Assembly (NCBI GenBank): GCA_030146905.1 | Contig: JASLAV010000640.1 | Span: forward strand, 1-5,540 | Length of the DNA stretch: 5,540 nucleotides | Direction of reading: 5' to 3' | Source of the DNA: Lentzea sp. | Lineage (GTDB): Bacteria > Actinomycetota > Actinomycetes > Mycobacteriales > Pseudonocardiaceae | Part shown: positions 1 to 5,540 of the stretch, piece by piece | Numbering within the stretch: position 1 is the stretch's first letter | Layout of the letters: each line of letters opens with the position of its first letter | Program-made: the position numbers and the translations under genes | The notes under the pieces: generated by a model | Seen by the model: the letters and a program-made list of their open reading frames with translations, nothing else | What the model was told of the DNA's origin: nothing | Databases searched by the model: none

Positions 1-207
1 CCACACGATGACGCCGACGACGAGCGCGGCGATCACGGACCAGGTCCAGAGCTCGCGCATCTTCTCGGCCTGCGGCGTGACGGCCACCGGCCAGCCGAAG
101 CGCAGCACCTCGTCCGTGGAGCAACCGGTGGCCCCGATACCCACCAGGCCGACCAGCCCGGCGGTCTTCGCCAGCCGGGATGCCCTGGTGCCCTCCTTCA
201 GGCCCAC
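1..207 (-). CDS. ctaC: Cytochrome c oxidase subunit II, N-terminal part (runs off left edge)
   Basis: Subunit II of the aa3-type terminal oxidase carries the CuA centre and passes electrons from cytochrome c to subunit I. Only about 69 N-terminal residues are in the window, so the CuA domain is not visible. The visible part is a lipoprotein signal peptide: a basic stretch (KEGTRASRLAK), a hydrophobic Gly/Val/Leu run and a lipobox-like ATGC that puts the lipidated Cys at residue 29. It is followed by CSTDEVLRFGWP, which is characteristic of actinobacterial CtaC, and by the start of a membrane helix (LWTWSVIAALVVGVIVW). I chose GTG at 205-207 because a GAGGAGG Shine-Dalgarno lies at 218-224. 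An in-frame ATG at 229-231 adds eight residues but has no clear ribosome site. It is divergent from asnB, as I recall for M. tuberculosis Rv2200c/Rv2201. Identity is confident; the start is likely rather than certain. Confidence 0.9.
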   Translation of the reverse strand, partial: MGLKEGTRASRLAKTAGLVGLVGIGATGCSTDEVLRFGWPVAVTPQAEKMRELWTWSVIAALVVGVIVW

Positions 208-217
208 TGCTCGCCCG

Positions 218-224
218 CCTCCTC
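218..224 (-). promoter_or_regulatory. Ribosome binding site supporting the GTG start of ctaC
   Basis: On the minus strand this reads GAGGAGG, close to the ideal anti-16S match, with a 10-nt spacer to GTG at 205-207. It lies inside the coding region if translation started at ATG 229-231, which argues for the shorter protein. Confidence 0.6.
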
Positions 225-249
225 GTTCCATGCCAACGGATCAAGCGGG

Positions 250-255
250 AGCGTA
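250..255 (-). promoter_or_regulatory. Candidate -10 element of the ctaC promoter
   Basis: The minus strand reads TACGCT, which fits the actinobacterial TAnnnT pattern for the main vegetative sigma factor. Transcription would start near 243, giving a leader of about 36 nt that includes the ribosome site at 218-224. No convincing -35 hexamer is seen upstream. Inference from position and motif only. Confidence 0.35.
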
Positions 256-259
256 GCCC

Positions 260-273
260 AGCGCGACCGCGCT
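260..273. repeat. Palindrome in the ctaC/asnB divergent region
   Basis: AGCGCG and CGCGCT form a perfect 6-bp inverted repeat around a 2-nt centre (AC). It sits where the -35 region of the putative ctaC promoter would be, so it could be an operator. Short G/C palindromes also arise by chance in such DNA. Confidence 0.3.
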
Positions 274-285
274 CACCCCTCGGGG

Positions 286-303
286 GCACCGCCGCTGCGG
301 TGC
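286..303. repeat. Inverted repeat between ctaC and asnB
   Basis: GCACCGC and GCGGTGC are a perfect 7-bp inverted repeat with a CGCT loop, ending three bases before the putative -35 element of asnB. It may be an operator shared by the divergent pair or a small hairpin; there is no T-run to suggest a terminator. Confidence 0.35.
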
Positions 304-306
304 AGT

Positions 307-336
307 TTCGGTCACACAGAGCCGCTTCGGCATACT
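307..336 (+). promoter_or_regulatory. Candidate asnB promoter
   Basis: A TATACT-like -10 hexamer, CATACT, lies at 331-336, and a weak -35 (TTCGGT) at 307-312 with an 18-bp spacer. The start of transcription would be near 343, leaving a leader of about 45 nt before the TTG start. Assigned from the motif and its distance to the gene. Confidence 0.4.
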
Positions 337-371
337 GGTGACTTCCCCCGGACATCCCCGTCGTGTTCCTT

Positions 372-377
372 GAGAGG
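372..377 (+). promoter_or_regulatory. Ribosome binding site deciding the asnB start
   Basis: GAGAGG is placed 10 nt before TTG at 388-390. It overlaps the upstream in-frame TTG at 370-372, so that codon cannot use it. This supports the start that leaves Cys as residue 2. Confidence 0.55.
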
Positions 378-387
378 TGCGAGAGCC

Positions 388-2316
388 TTGTGCGGCCTGG
401 CAGGACTTGTTTGCCCTAGCGAGAACGAGGCCGAGAACGCACGCCCGGCGGTGGAGGCGGCACTGCGCTGCATGCGCCACCGCGGGCCGGACGAGAGCGG
501 CACCAGGCGGGTCGACGAGGTCGTCTTCGGCTTCAACCGCCTCGCCATCATCGACATCGAGCACTCCCACCAGCCCCTGACGTGGGGCCCGCCGGAGTCG
601 CCCAGCCGATACACGATCAACTTCAACGGCGAGATCTACAACTACCTGGAGCTGCGCGCCGAGCTCACCGAGAGGCACGGCGCGGTCTTCCGCACCGACG
701 GCGACACCGAGACCATCGTCGCCGCCTACCACTACCTCGGTCCCGCGGCGATCACGCGGCTGCGCGGCATGTTCGCGTTCATCATCTGGGACTCCGAGCG
801 CGGTGTGATGTTCGGCGGGCGCGACCCGTTCGGCATCAAGCCGCTGTACTGGGCGCAGGGCCAGCACGGCGTCGCGTTCTCCAGCGAGAAGAAGATCCTG
901 CTGGAGATCGCGCCCTCCATCGGCATCGCGCCGAAGATGAACGTCAAGGGCCTGCAGCACTACCTGACGCTGCAGTACGTGCCGGAGCCGGCGTCGCTGC
1001 ACGAGCAGATCTCCCGCGTGGAGTCCGGTCACTCGTTCACGCTGACGCCGGGCGAGTCGCCGAGGTTCGAGCGCTACTTCCCCGCGCACTTCAAGATCCG
1101 CACGGTCCGCGGCGAGGCCGAGGCGGAGGCGCTCTACGACGAGATCACGGCCGCGCTGCGCGACTCGGTCGCCAAGCACATGCGCGCGGACGTGACGGTC
1201 GGCTCGTTCCTGTCCGGCGGCATCGACTCGACGGTCGTGGCGGCGCTGGCCAAGGAGCACAACCCGGACCTGATCACGTTCACCACCGGCTTCGAGCGCC
1301 AGGGCTTCTCCGAGGTCGACGTGGCCGCGGAGTCGGCGGCGCTGATCGGCGTGAAGCACGTGGTCCGCACGGTCACCGCGCAGGAGATGATGGACTCCCT
1401 GCCGTTGATCACCTGGTACCTCGACGACCCGGTGGCCGACCCGGCGCTGGTGCCGCTGTGGTTCATCGCCCGCGAGGCGCGCCAGCACGTGAAGGTCGTG
1501 CTGTCCGGCGAGGGCGCCGACGAGCTGTTCGGCGGGTACACGATCTACCGCGAGCCGTTGTCGCTGGCGGCGTTCGAGAAGGTGCCCGGCGCGCTGCGCA
1601 AGGCGATGGGCAAGGTCTCGACGAAGATCCCGCACGGCGTGCGCGGCAAGGACCTGCTGCGCCGCGGCGCGCTCACGCTGGAGGAGCGCTACTACGGCAA
1701 CGCGCGCATCTTCCTCGACGACCACCTGCGCCGGGTGCTGCGGACCTACGACCCTGCGGTCTCGCACATGGACGTCACGGCCCAGCCGTACCGCGAGTCG
1801 CGCGACTGGGACCCGGTCACGCGCATGCAGCACGTCGACCTGTTCACGTGGCTGCGCGGCGACATCCTGGTCAAGGCCGACAAGATGACCATGGCGAACT
1901 CGCTGGAGCTGCGGGTCCCGTTCCTGGACCCCGAGGTCTTCAAGATCGCCTCGCAGATCCCGAGCGACCTGAAGATCACGCCGGACACCACGAAGTTCGC
2001 GCTGCGCAAGGCGATCCGCGACATCGTGCCGGCGCACGTGCTGAACCGCCGCAAGCTCGGCTTCCCCGTGCCGATCCGGCACTGGCTCAAGGACGAGATG
2101 CACGAGTGGGCCGTGGGCATCGTGCGCAGCTCGCAGACCGACCAGTACATCGACAAGAACGCCGTGCTGCGCCTGATCGAGGAGCACCGCTCCGGTGTGC
2201 TCGACCACAGCCGCCGCATCTGGGCGCTGCTGGTGTTCATGATCTGGCACGGCATCTTCGTCGAGGCCCGCATCAACCCGGTGGTGCCGGAACCGCACTA
2301 CCCGGTCAAGCTGTAA
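388..2316 (+). CDS. asnB: Asparagine synthetase, glutamine-hydrolysing (class B)
   Basis: Makes asparagine in the cytoplasm from aspartate, ATP and glutamine. The N-terminal domain frees ammonia from glutamine; the C-terminal domain adenylates aspartate and accepts the ammonia. The 642-residue product is close to the M. tuberculosis form (about 650) and longer than E. coli AsnB. The glutaminase part (about 2-225) shows MCGLAGLV with nucleophile Cys2, RHRGPDE (30-36), FNGEIYNY (79-86) and RDPFGIKPLY (145-154). The synthetase part shows the pyrophosphatase loop SGGIDS (276-281) and SGEGADELFGG (373-383). All the motifs I looked for are present, so the enzyme should be active. Start: TTG at 388 is chosen because the Cys must follow the initiator Met, which is removed; the in-frame TTG at 370 would bury it. 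The gene is convergent with the methyltransferase, and its TAA stop lies within the terminator stem. A related amidotransferase role, such as peptidoglycan-precursor amidation by AsnB-like proteins, cannot be excluded. Confidence 0.95.
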   Translation: MCGLAGLVCPSENEAENARPAVEAALRCMRHRGPDESGTRRVDEVVFGFNRLAIIDIEHSHQPLTWGPPESPSRYTINFNGEIYNYLELRAELTERHGAVFRTDGDTETIVAAYHYLGPAAITRLRGMFAFIIWDSERGVMFGGRDPFGIKPLYWAQGQHGVAFSSEKKILLEIAPSIGIAPKMNVKGLQHYLTLQYVPEPASLHEQISRVESGHSFTLTPGESPRFERYFPAHFKIRTVRGEAEAEALYDEITAALRDSVAKHMRADVTVGSFLSGGIDSTVVAALAKEHNPDLITFTTGFERQGFSEVDVAAESAALIGVKHVVRTVTAQEMMDSLPLITWYLDDPVADPALVPLWFIAREARQHVKVVLSGEGADELFGGYTIYREPLSLAAFEKVPGALRKAMGKVSTKIPHGVRGKDLLRRGALTLEERYYGNARIFLDDHLRRVLRTYDPAVSHMDVTAQPYRESRDWDPVTRMQHVDLFTWLRGDILVKADKMTMANSLELRVPFLDPEVFKIASQIPSDLKITPDTTKFALRKAIRDIVPAHVLNRRKLGFPVPIRHWLKDEMHEWAVGIVRSSQTDQYIDKNAVLRLIEEHRSGVLDHSRRIWALLVFMIWHGIFVEARINPVVPEPHYPVKL

Positions 2317-2356
2317 CGGGAAAGGGCCCCTCTGCGGAGGGGCCCTTTCCCGTTAC
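2313..2356. terminator. Bidirectional terminator between asnB and the methyltransferase gene
   Basis: Perfect 20-bp stem (arms 2313-2332 and 2337-2356) with a TGCG tetraloop. The core of the left arm is CGGGAAAGGGCCCCTC. No T-run follows on either strand, as is common for actinobacterial hairpin terminators. The TAA of asnB (2314-2316) and the TAA of the opposing gene (2353-2355) both lie in the outer stem, so one hairpin serves both convergent transcripts. Confidence 0.9.
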
Positions 2357-3117
2357 CGGCGCCCCTGCGCGCCGCAGATCGCGTACGAGCTGACGACGGT
2401 CTCCGGTGCCGCCATCAGCTCCAGGTAGCGGCCGAACTCGTCGTCGGTGAGCGGCAGCTTCGCGCGCACCAGGCGCGCGGTCTCGGCGAGCAGCCGGCAG
2501 CCGGGCGAGCCGCCCTGCCACTCCTGCACCTCGCGGGAGCCGCTGACGTCGCGCAGGCCGGTGTCGAACAGCGCCTTCTCGATGCGCGCGCCCCACGCCA
2601 GCTCCGCGCCGGCCTGGTCGAGCAGCGTCAGCAGGGCGTTCTTCACCCGCATGATCAGCTTCGCGTCGTCGGGGGCCGCCGAGAGGACCTCGAGGGGTAG
2701 GCAGTCGAACTCCTCGAGCACGAGCCAGCCGCCCGGCCGCAACGCGTCGTGCAGCTTGCGCAGGACGGCGTCGCGGGACGGGAGGTAGAAGAGCACCAGG
2801 CGTGCGTGGACCAGGTCGAACGCGTTGCCCGGCAGGACGCCGGACACCACGTCGTGTTCCAGGACCGTGACGTTGTCGCGTTCCTCGAGCCGTGTGACGT
2901 CGATGTCGGTGACCGTCACGTGCCCGGAGGGCGCGACGACGTCGGCGAGCCAGTTCGCCACCGACCCGCCACCACCACCGACCTCGAGACAGCGCCAGCC
3001 GTCGGAGACGCCGAGCTGCTCGGCGCGGGCGTAGGTGCCCGCGTCGAGCAGGGAGCTCAGCGCGTCGAACTTCGGGTCGAGCGACTCACCTGTGTCGCCG
3101 AACAGGTACTTCCCCAT
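2353..3117 (-). CDS. Class I SAM-dependent methyltransferase, substrate unknown
   Basis: A 254-residue cytoplasmic protein with a Rossmann-type methyltransferase fold near the centre. Visible motifs: LEVGGGGG (44-51), the glycine-rich SAM loop; VTDID (69-73), whose acidic residue normally binds the SAM ribose; HD (88-89), motif II near the adenine; FDLVHAR (100-106), motif IV; and RPGGWLVLEEFD (127-138), motif VI. The last ~110 residues probably form the substrate region and carry no motif I recognise. The family (UbiE-like/type 11-25) acts on many small molecules, so the substrate cannot be named. It starts 7 bp after the adoK stop on the same strand, with only a weak ribosome site (GGA), suggesting co-transcription and perhaps coupled translation. 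As I recall, asnB and adoK are adjacent in M. tuberculosis, so this gene is an addition to the shared order. Codon use looks like its neighbours. Confidence 0.85.
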   Translation of the reverse strand: MGKYLFGDTGESLDPKFDALSSLLDAGTYARAEQLGVSDGWRCLEVGGGGGSVANWLADVVAPSGHVTVTDIDVTRLEERDNVTVLEHDVVSGVLPGNAFDLVHARLVLFYLPSRDAVLRKLHDALRPGGWLVLEEFDCLPLEVLSAAPDDAKLIMRVKNALLTLLDQAGAELAWGARIEKALFDTGLRDVSGSREVQEWQGGSPGCRLLAETARLVRAKLPLTDDEFGRYLELMAAPETVVSSYAICGAQGRR

Positions 3118-3124
3118 TGTCCGA

Positions 3125-4110
<986 letters not shown>

Positions 4111-4150
4111 ATTTCTCTTGTTGCGCTACGTGACAACTCACCCTTGCGAG

Positions 4151-4160
4151 TGCAGCTGCA
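4151..4160. repeat. 10-bp palindrome upstream of adoK
   Basis: TGCAGCTGCA is a perfect palindrome in the 118-bp divergent region between adoK and the 57-aa ORF, next to the CTACC/GGTAG half-sites. It could be a binding site for a dimeric regulator; no known operator is recognised. Confidence 0.35.
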
Positions 4161-4164
4161 AAGA

Positions 4165-4185
4165 CTACCGTTTGGTAGGGCTACC
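4165..4185. promoter_or_regulatory. Three alternating CTACC/GGTAG half-sites, candidate operator
   Basis: CTACC (4165-4169), GGTAG (4174-4178) and CTACC (4181-4185) alternate in orientation with gaps of 4 and 2 nt, so two overlapping inverted repeats share the middle half-site. The array is 66-86 bp before adoK and 33-53 bp before the 57-aa ORF. On the minus strand it adjoins TAGTCT (4162-4167), a possible adoK -10 element. The layout suits a dimeric repressor such as a TetR-family protein, but no specific regulator can be named. Confidence 0.4.
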
Positions 4186-4217
4186 GCAGGTCAGACCGCC
4201 CGTCATACGGTCAGGGC

Positions 4218-4391
4218 GTGACGATTCCCGAGGCGACCACGATGAGCGAACTGATCGAGGACTGCGCGCAGCTCCCCTTCGCTCTCACCCACCCCGAGCA
4301 CCCCCTTCCCGCCTCGCGCACGGCCGCGCCGTGGCAGGTCGACGAGCGGTGCGCCCACCAGGTCGAGGGCTTGGCCGAGTACGGCGTCTAG
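4218..4391 (+). CDS. Small protein of unknown function (57 aa)
   Basis: I do not recognise this protein. It reads MTIPEATTMSELIEDC at the start and ends GLAEYGV. It has no membrane segment or signal peptide and is acidic overall. Cys16, Cys45 and His25, His28, His47 could suit a metal site, which is only a possibility. Evidence that it is real: 53 of 57 sense codons end in G or C, it fills the gap between the adoK promoter region and a terminator hairpin that starts 24 bp past its stop, and it sits where I recall Rv2203 in M. tuberculosis, in the same orientation. Start is uncertain. GTG 4218 lies about 9 bp behind a -10-like CATACG (4204-4209), which could give a leaderless message. ATG 4242 (codon 9, 49 aa) has GAGG at 4230-4233 as ribosome site. 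Confidence 0.65.
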   Translation: MTIPEATTMSELIEDCAQLPFALTHPEHPLPASRTAAPWQVDERCAHQVEGLAEYGV

Positions 4392-4415
4392 CCGCCCGTT
4401 TCGACGCGCACAGCG

Positions 4416-4452
4416 CGAGGCCGCGTTCCCGGTGTACGGGAACGCGGCCTCG
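4416..4452. terminator. Bidirectional terminator between the 57-aa ORF and erpA
   Basis: Perfect 16-bp stem (4416-4431 and 4437-4452, left arm CGAGGCCGCGTTCCCG) with a GTGTA loop. It is followed on the plus strand by GGCTTTGATT, only slightly T-rich. It separates two convergent genes, 24 bp after one stop and 14 bp after the other. Confidence 0.88.
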
Positions 4453-4466
4453 GGCTTTGATTCGCC

Positions 4467-4835
4467 TTAGTGGAACGAGTCGCCGCAGGCGCAGGACCCG
4501 CCGGCGTTCGGGTTGTCGATCGTGAAGCCCTGCTTCTCGATCGTGTCCACGAAGTCGATGACGGCACCTTCGACGTACGGCGCGCTCATGCGGTCGACGG
4601 CGACCTTCATGCCGTTGAAGTCGACCATCGCGTCACCGTCGAGCGAGCGCTCGTCGAAGAACAGCTGGTAGCGCAGACCCGCGCAACCGCCGGGCTGGAC
4701 GGCGATGCGCAGGTGCATGTCGTCGCGGCCCTCCTGGTCGAGAAGCGCCTTGGCCTTGACGGCGGCCGCATCGGTCAGCGTCACGCCGTGGCTGGGCGCC
4801 TGGGTGGTCGAAGCGGCATCCTGAGCGGTCGTCAT
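4467..4835 (-). CDS. erpA: Iron-sulfur cluster insertion protein, A-type carrier (HesB/IscA family)
   Basis: A-type carriers hold an Fe-S cluster as a dimer and hand it to apo-enzymes in the cytoplasm. The 122-residue protein has the three family cysteines: Cys51 in GGCAGLRYQLFFD (49-61), and Cys115 and Cys117 in the C-terminal SCACGDSFH. The N-terminal ~17 residues (rich in Thr, Ala, Gln, Ser) are a variable, probably flexible tail; the conserved domain begins at VTLTDAAAVKAK. Length fits the ErpA/IscA group. The start ATG 4833-4835 has AGGAG at 4840-4844, 4 nt away. It has its own promoter region of 149 bp after the glycerate kinase gene, and is likely a single-gene unit closed by the hairpin at 4416-4452. 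Same place and strand as Rv2204c in M. tuberculosis, as recalled. Whether it acts as ErpA, IscA or SufA cannot be told from sequence; ErpA is favoured because the gene stands apart from suf genes. Confidence 0.93.
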   Translation of the reverse strand: MTTAQDAASTTQAPSHGVTLTDAAAVKAKALLDQEGRDDMHLRIAVQPGGCAGLRYQLFFDERSLDGDAMVDFNGMKVAVDRMSAPYVEGAVIDFVDTIEKQGFTIDNPNAGGSCACGDSFH

Positions 4836-4839
4836 GGCT

Positions 4840-4844
4840 CTCCT
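4840..4844 (-). promoter_or_regulatory. Ribosome binding site of erpA
   Basis: AGGAG on the minus strand, 4 nt before ATG 4833-4835. The match is strong but the spacer is somewhat short. Confidence 0.6.
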
Positions 4845-4874
4845 AAGAGGTCCTTTTCGGGCGGTTCACCCATC

Positions 4875-4903
4875 AACAACACGGGCGTGCCCCGCCTTGT
4901 TCC
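4875..4903 (-). promoter_or_regulatory. Candidate ECF-sigma (SigR/SigH-type) promoter of erpA
   Basis: On the minus strand GGAAC (4903-4899) is followed after exactly 18 nt by GTT (4880-4878), then a second GTT. This matches the GGAAY-N18/19-GTT pattern known for Streptomyces SigR and mycobacterial SigH, which respond to disulfide stress. Transcription would start near 4870, giving a leader of about 35 nt that contains the ribosome site. No good vegetative promoter is seen in this gap. The motif is short, so chance agreement is possible, but the position is right. Confidence 0.55.
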
Positions 4904-4938
4904 ACTCCCATGGTTGCACAAGGTCACCCCCTGATGCC

Positions 4939-4960
4939 CCACGTGTCGACTGTCACGTGG
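4939..4960. promoter_or_regulatory. CACGTG inverted repeat upstream of erpA
   Basis: CCACGTG (4939-4945) and CACGTGG (4954-4960) face each other across 8 nt; each half holds the palindrome CACGTG. The inner GTG-N8-CAC spacing is the same as in CRP/FNR-family sites, with partial agreement (TCAC on one side). It is centred about 80 bp before the proposed erpA transcription start, and 25-46 bp after the glycerate kinase stop, so it might instead be a weak 7-bp terminator for that gene. Confidence 0.45.
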
Positions 4961-4976
4961 ACCACGCTCAAGTCAG

Positions 4977-4988
4977 CCGATATATCAG
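4977..4988. repeat. AT-rich 12-bp inverted repeat, copy 1
   Basis: CCGATATATCAG, containing the 8-bp palindrome GATATATC, overlaps the stop codon of the glycerate kinase gene. An exact inverted copy lies at 5374-5385 in the same gene. Seen directly; role unknown. Confidence 0.5.
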
Positions 4989-5540
4989 CGGGACCACTGG
5001 GCGGCCACGTGCCGGGCCGTTGCAACGAGACTTTTGCGGGCGTGCGCAATCGACTCTTGCACGGATCCGACGTGGTCGGAGACCGAGTAGGCCTCCTGGA
5101 CGCCGGCCGCGCCCATCTCGCGGCGACCCACGCTGACCTGGCCCGCGATGGCGACGCAGGGAATGCCGCGGTCGGCCGCGCCCGAGGCGACGGCGGTGAT
5201 GAGCTTGCCCCGCAGGGACTGCCAGTCGAAGCTGCCTTCCCCCGTGATGACGACGTCGGCGTCGTCGAGGGCCGCGTCGAGGCCGGTGAGCTCGCGCACC
5301 AGACCGGCGCCGGCTTGCATCGTCGCGCCCAGTGAGAGGAGCGCGGCGCCCAGGCCGCCTGCGGCTCCCGCACCTGATATATCGGATACGGGTGTGAGCA
5401 CGTCCATCGCGGCGAGCTTGGCTTCGAGGCGTTCGACGGCTTCCGGGGACGCGCCCTTCTGAGGACCGAACGTGTGCGCGGCGCCGTGCGGGCCGAGGAG
5501 CGGGTTCTCCACGTCGGACGCGGCGACGAGCGAGATGCCG
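4985..5540 (-). CDS. Glycerate kinase (GlxK/GarK family), C-terminal part
   Basis: Phosphorylates D-glycerate with ATP, feeding it into glycolysis at the phosphoglycerate level. The N-terminus is beyond the right edge; 184 residues are visible of a family usually near 360-380. Family motifs in order: ASDVENPLLGPHGAAHTFGPQKGA, the most conserved block, given here by its edges only; GAGAAGGLGAALLSLGA; and ITGEGSFDWQSLRGK, where the family more often has a basic residue after GEG. The end of the protein, HVAAQWSR, is followed by TGA at 4985-4987. The frame is open to the window edge, so the internal GTG at 5512 is not a start. The gene lies upstream of erpA on the same strand, separated by 149 bp with its own signals, matching Rv2205c in M. 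tuberculosis as recalled. Two rare codons (ATA, TCA) appear within the AT-rich repeat at 5374-5385. Confidence 0.92.
   Translation of the reverse strand, partial: GISLVAASDVENPLLGPHGAAHTFGPQKGASPEAVERLEAKLAAMDVLTPVSDISGAGAAGGLGAALLSLGATMQAGAGLVRELTGLDAALDDADVVITGEGSFDWQSLRGKLITAVASGAADRGIPCVAIAGQVSVGRREMGAAGVQEAYSVSDHVGSVQESIAHARKSLVATARHVAAQWSR
5374..5385. repeat. AT-rich 12-bp inverted repeat, copy 2 (inside glycerate kinase gene)
   Basis: CTGATATATCGG is the exact reverse complement of 4977-4988. It encodes Ser-Asp-Ile-Ser-Gly using GAT, ATA and TCA, codons that are unusual in this G/C-rich gene. Confidence 0.5.

Noticed and set aside
241..2298. A 685-codon open frame on the minus strand opposite asnB, and a 603-codon plus-strand frame at 582-2393
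   Set aside because: Both are by-products of GC-rich codon use in asnB. Their translations are repetitive Arg/Val/Asp/Leu or Arg/Ala/Gly mixtures without motifs, whereas asnB has all catalytic motifs.
4470..4934. A 154-codon plus-strand frame opposite erpA
   Set aside because: Antisense shadow without motifs; erpA carries the three conserved cysteines.
4977..4988. GATATATC as the -10 element of erpA
   Set aside because: It would give a leader of over 130 nt and there is no -35 match; the GGAAC/GTT pair nearer the gene is a better candidate.

Overview
The window reads as a core-genome segment of a high-GC actinobacterium, most likely of the Pseudonocardiaceae type (Amycolatopsis, Saccharothrix or Lentzea relatives). 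This rests on strong G/C preference at third codon positions, frequent GTG/TTG starts, the actinobacterial forms of CtaC and AsnB, and gene order. As I recall it, Mycobacterium tuberculosis has ctaC (Rv2200c) - asnB (Rv2201) - adoK/cbhK (Rv2202c) - Rv2203 - HesB-family gene (Rv2204c) - glycerate kinase (Rv2205c). The same order and orientations are seen here, with one extra methyltransferase gene and a small unrecognised protein in the place of Rv2203.

Layout. 1-207 (-): start of ctaC, cytochrome c oxidase subunit II lipoprotein, running off the left edge. 208-387: divergent promoter region with two short palindromes. 388-2316 (+): asnB, glutamine-hydrolysing asparagine synthetase, with a TTG start that places the catalytic Cys at position 2. 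2313-2356: a perfect 20-bp hairpin that contains the stop codons of both flanking convergent genes. 2353-3117 (-): class I SAM-dependent methyltransferase, 7 bp behind adoK (3125-4099, -), an adenosine-kinase-type PfkB sugar kinase. 4100-4217: divergent regulatory region with CTACC/GGTAG half-sites and a 10-bp palindrome. 4218-4391 (+): 57-aa protein of unknown function with a strong coding signature. 4416-4452: second convergent terminator hairpin. 4467-4835 (-): erpA-type iron-sulfur carrier. 4836-4984: its promoter region, with a good match to an ECF sigma (SigR/SigH-type) promoter and a CACGTG inverted repeat. 4985-5540 (-): C-terminal part of a glycerate kinase, cut by the right edge.

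The genes are mostly housekeeping and do not form one pathway: respiration (ctaC), asparagine synthesis (asnB), purine salvage (adoK), Fe-S cluster delivery (erpA) and glycerate phosphorylation. There is no mobile element, tRNA, rRNA or CRISPR array, and I see no convincing sign of a new multi-gene system. The points most worth following are the putative redox-stress promoter of erpA, the conserved-looking 57-aa ORF with its half-site cluster, the methyltransferase coupled to adoK, and the shared stop-codon terminator.
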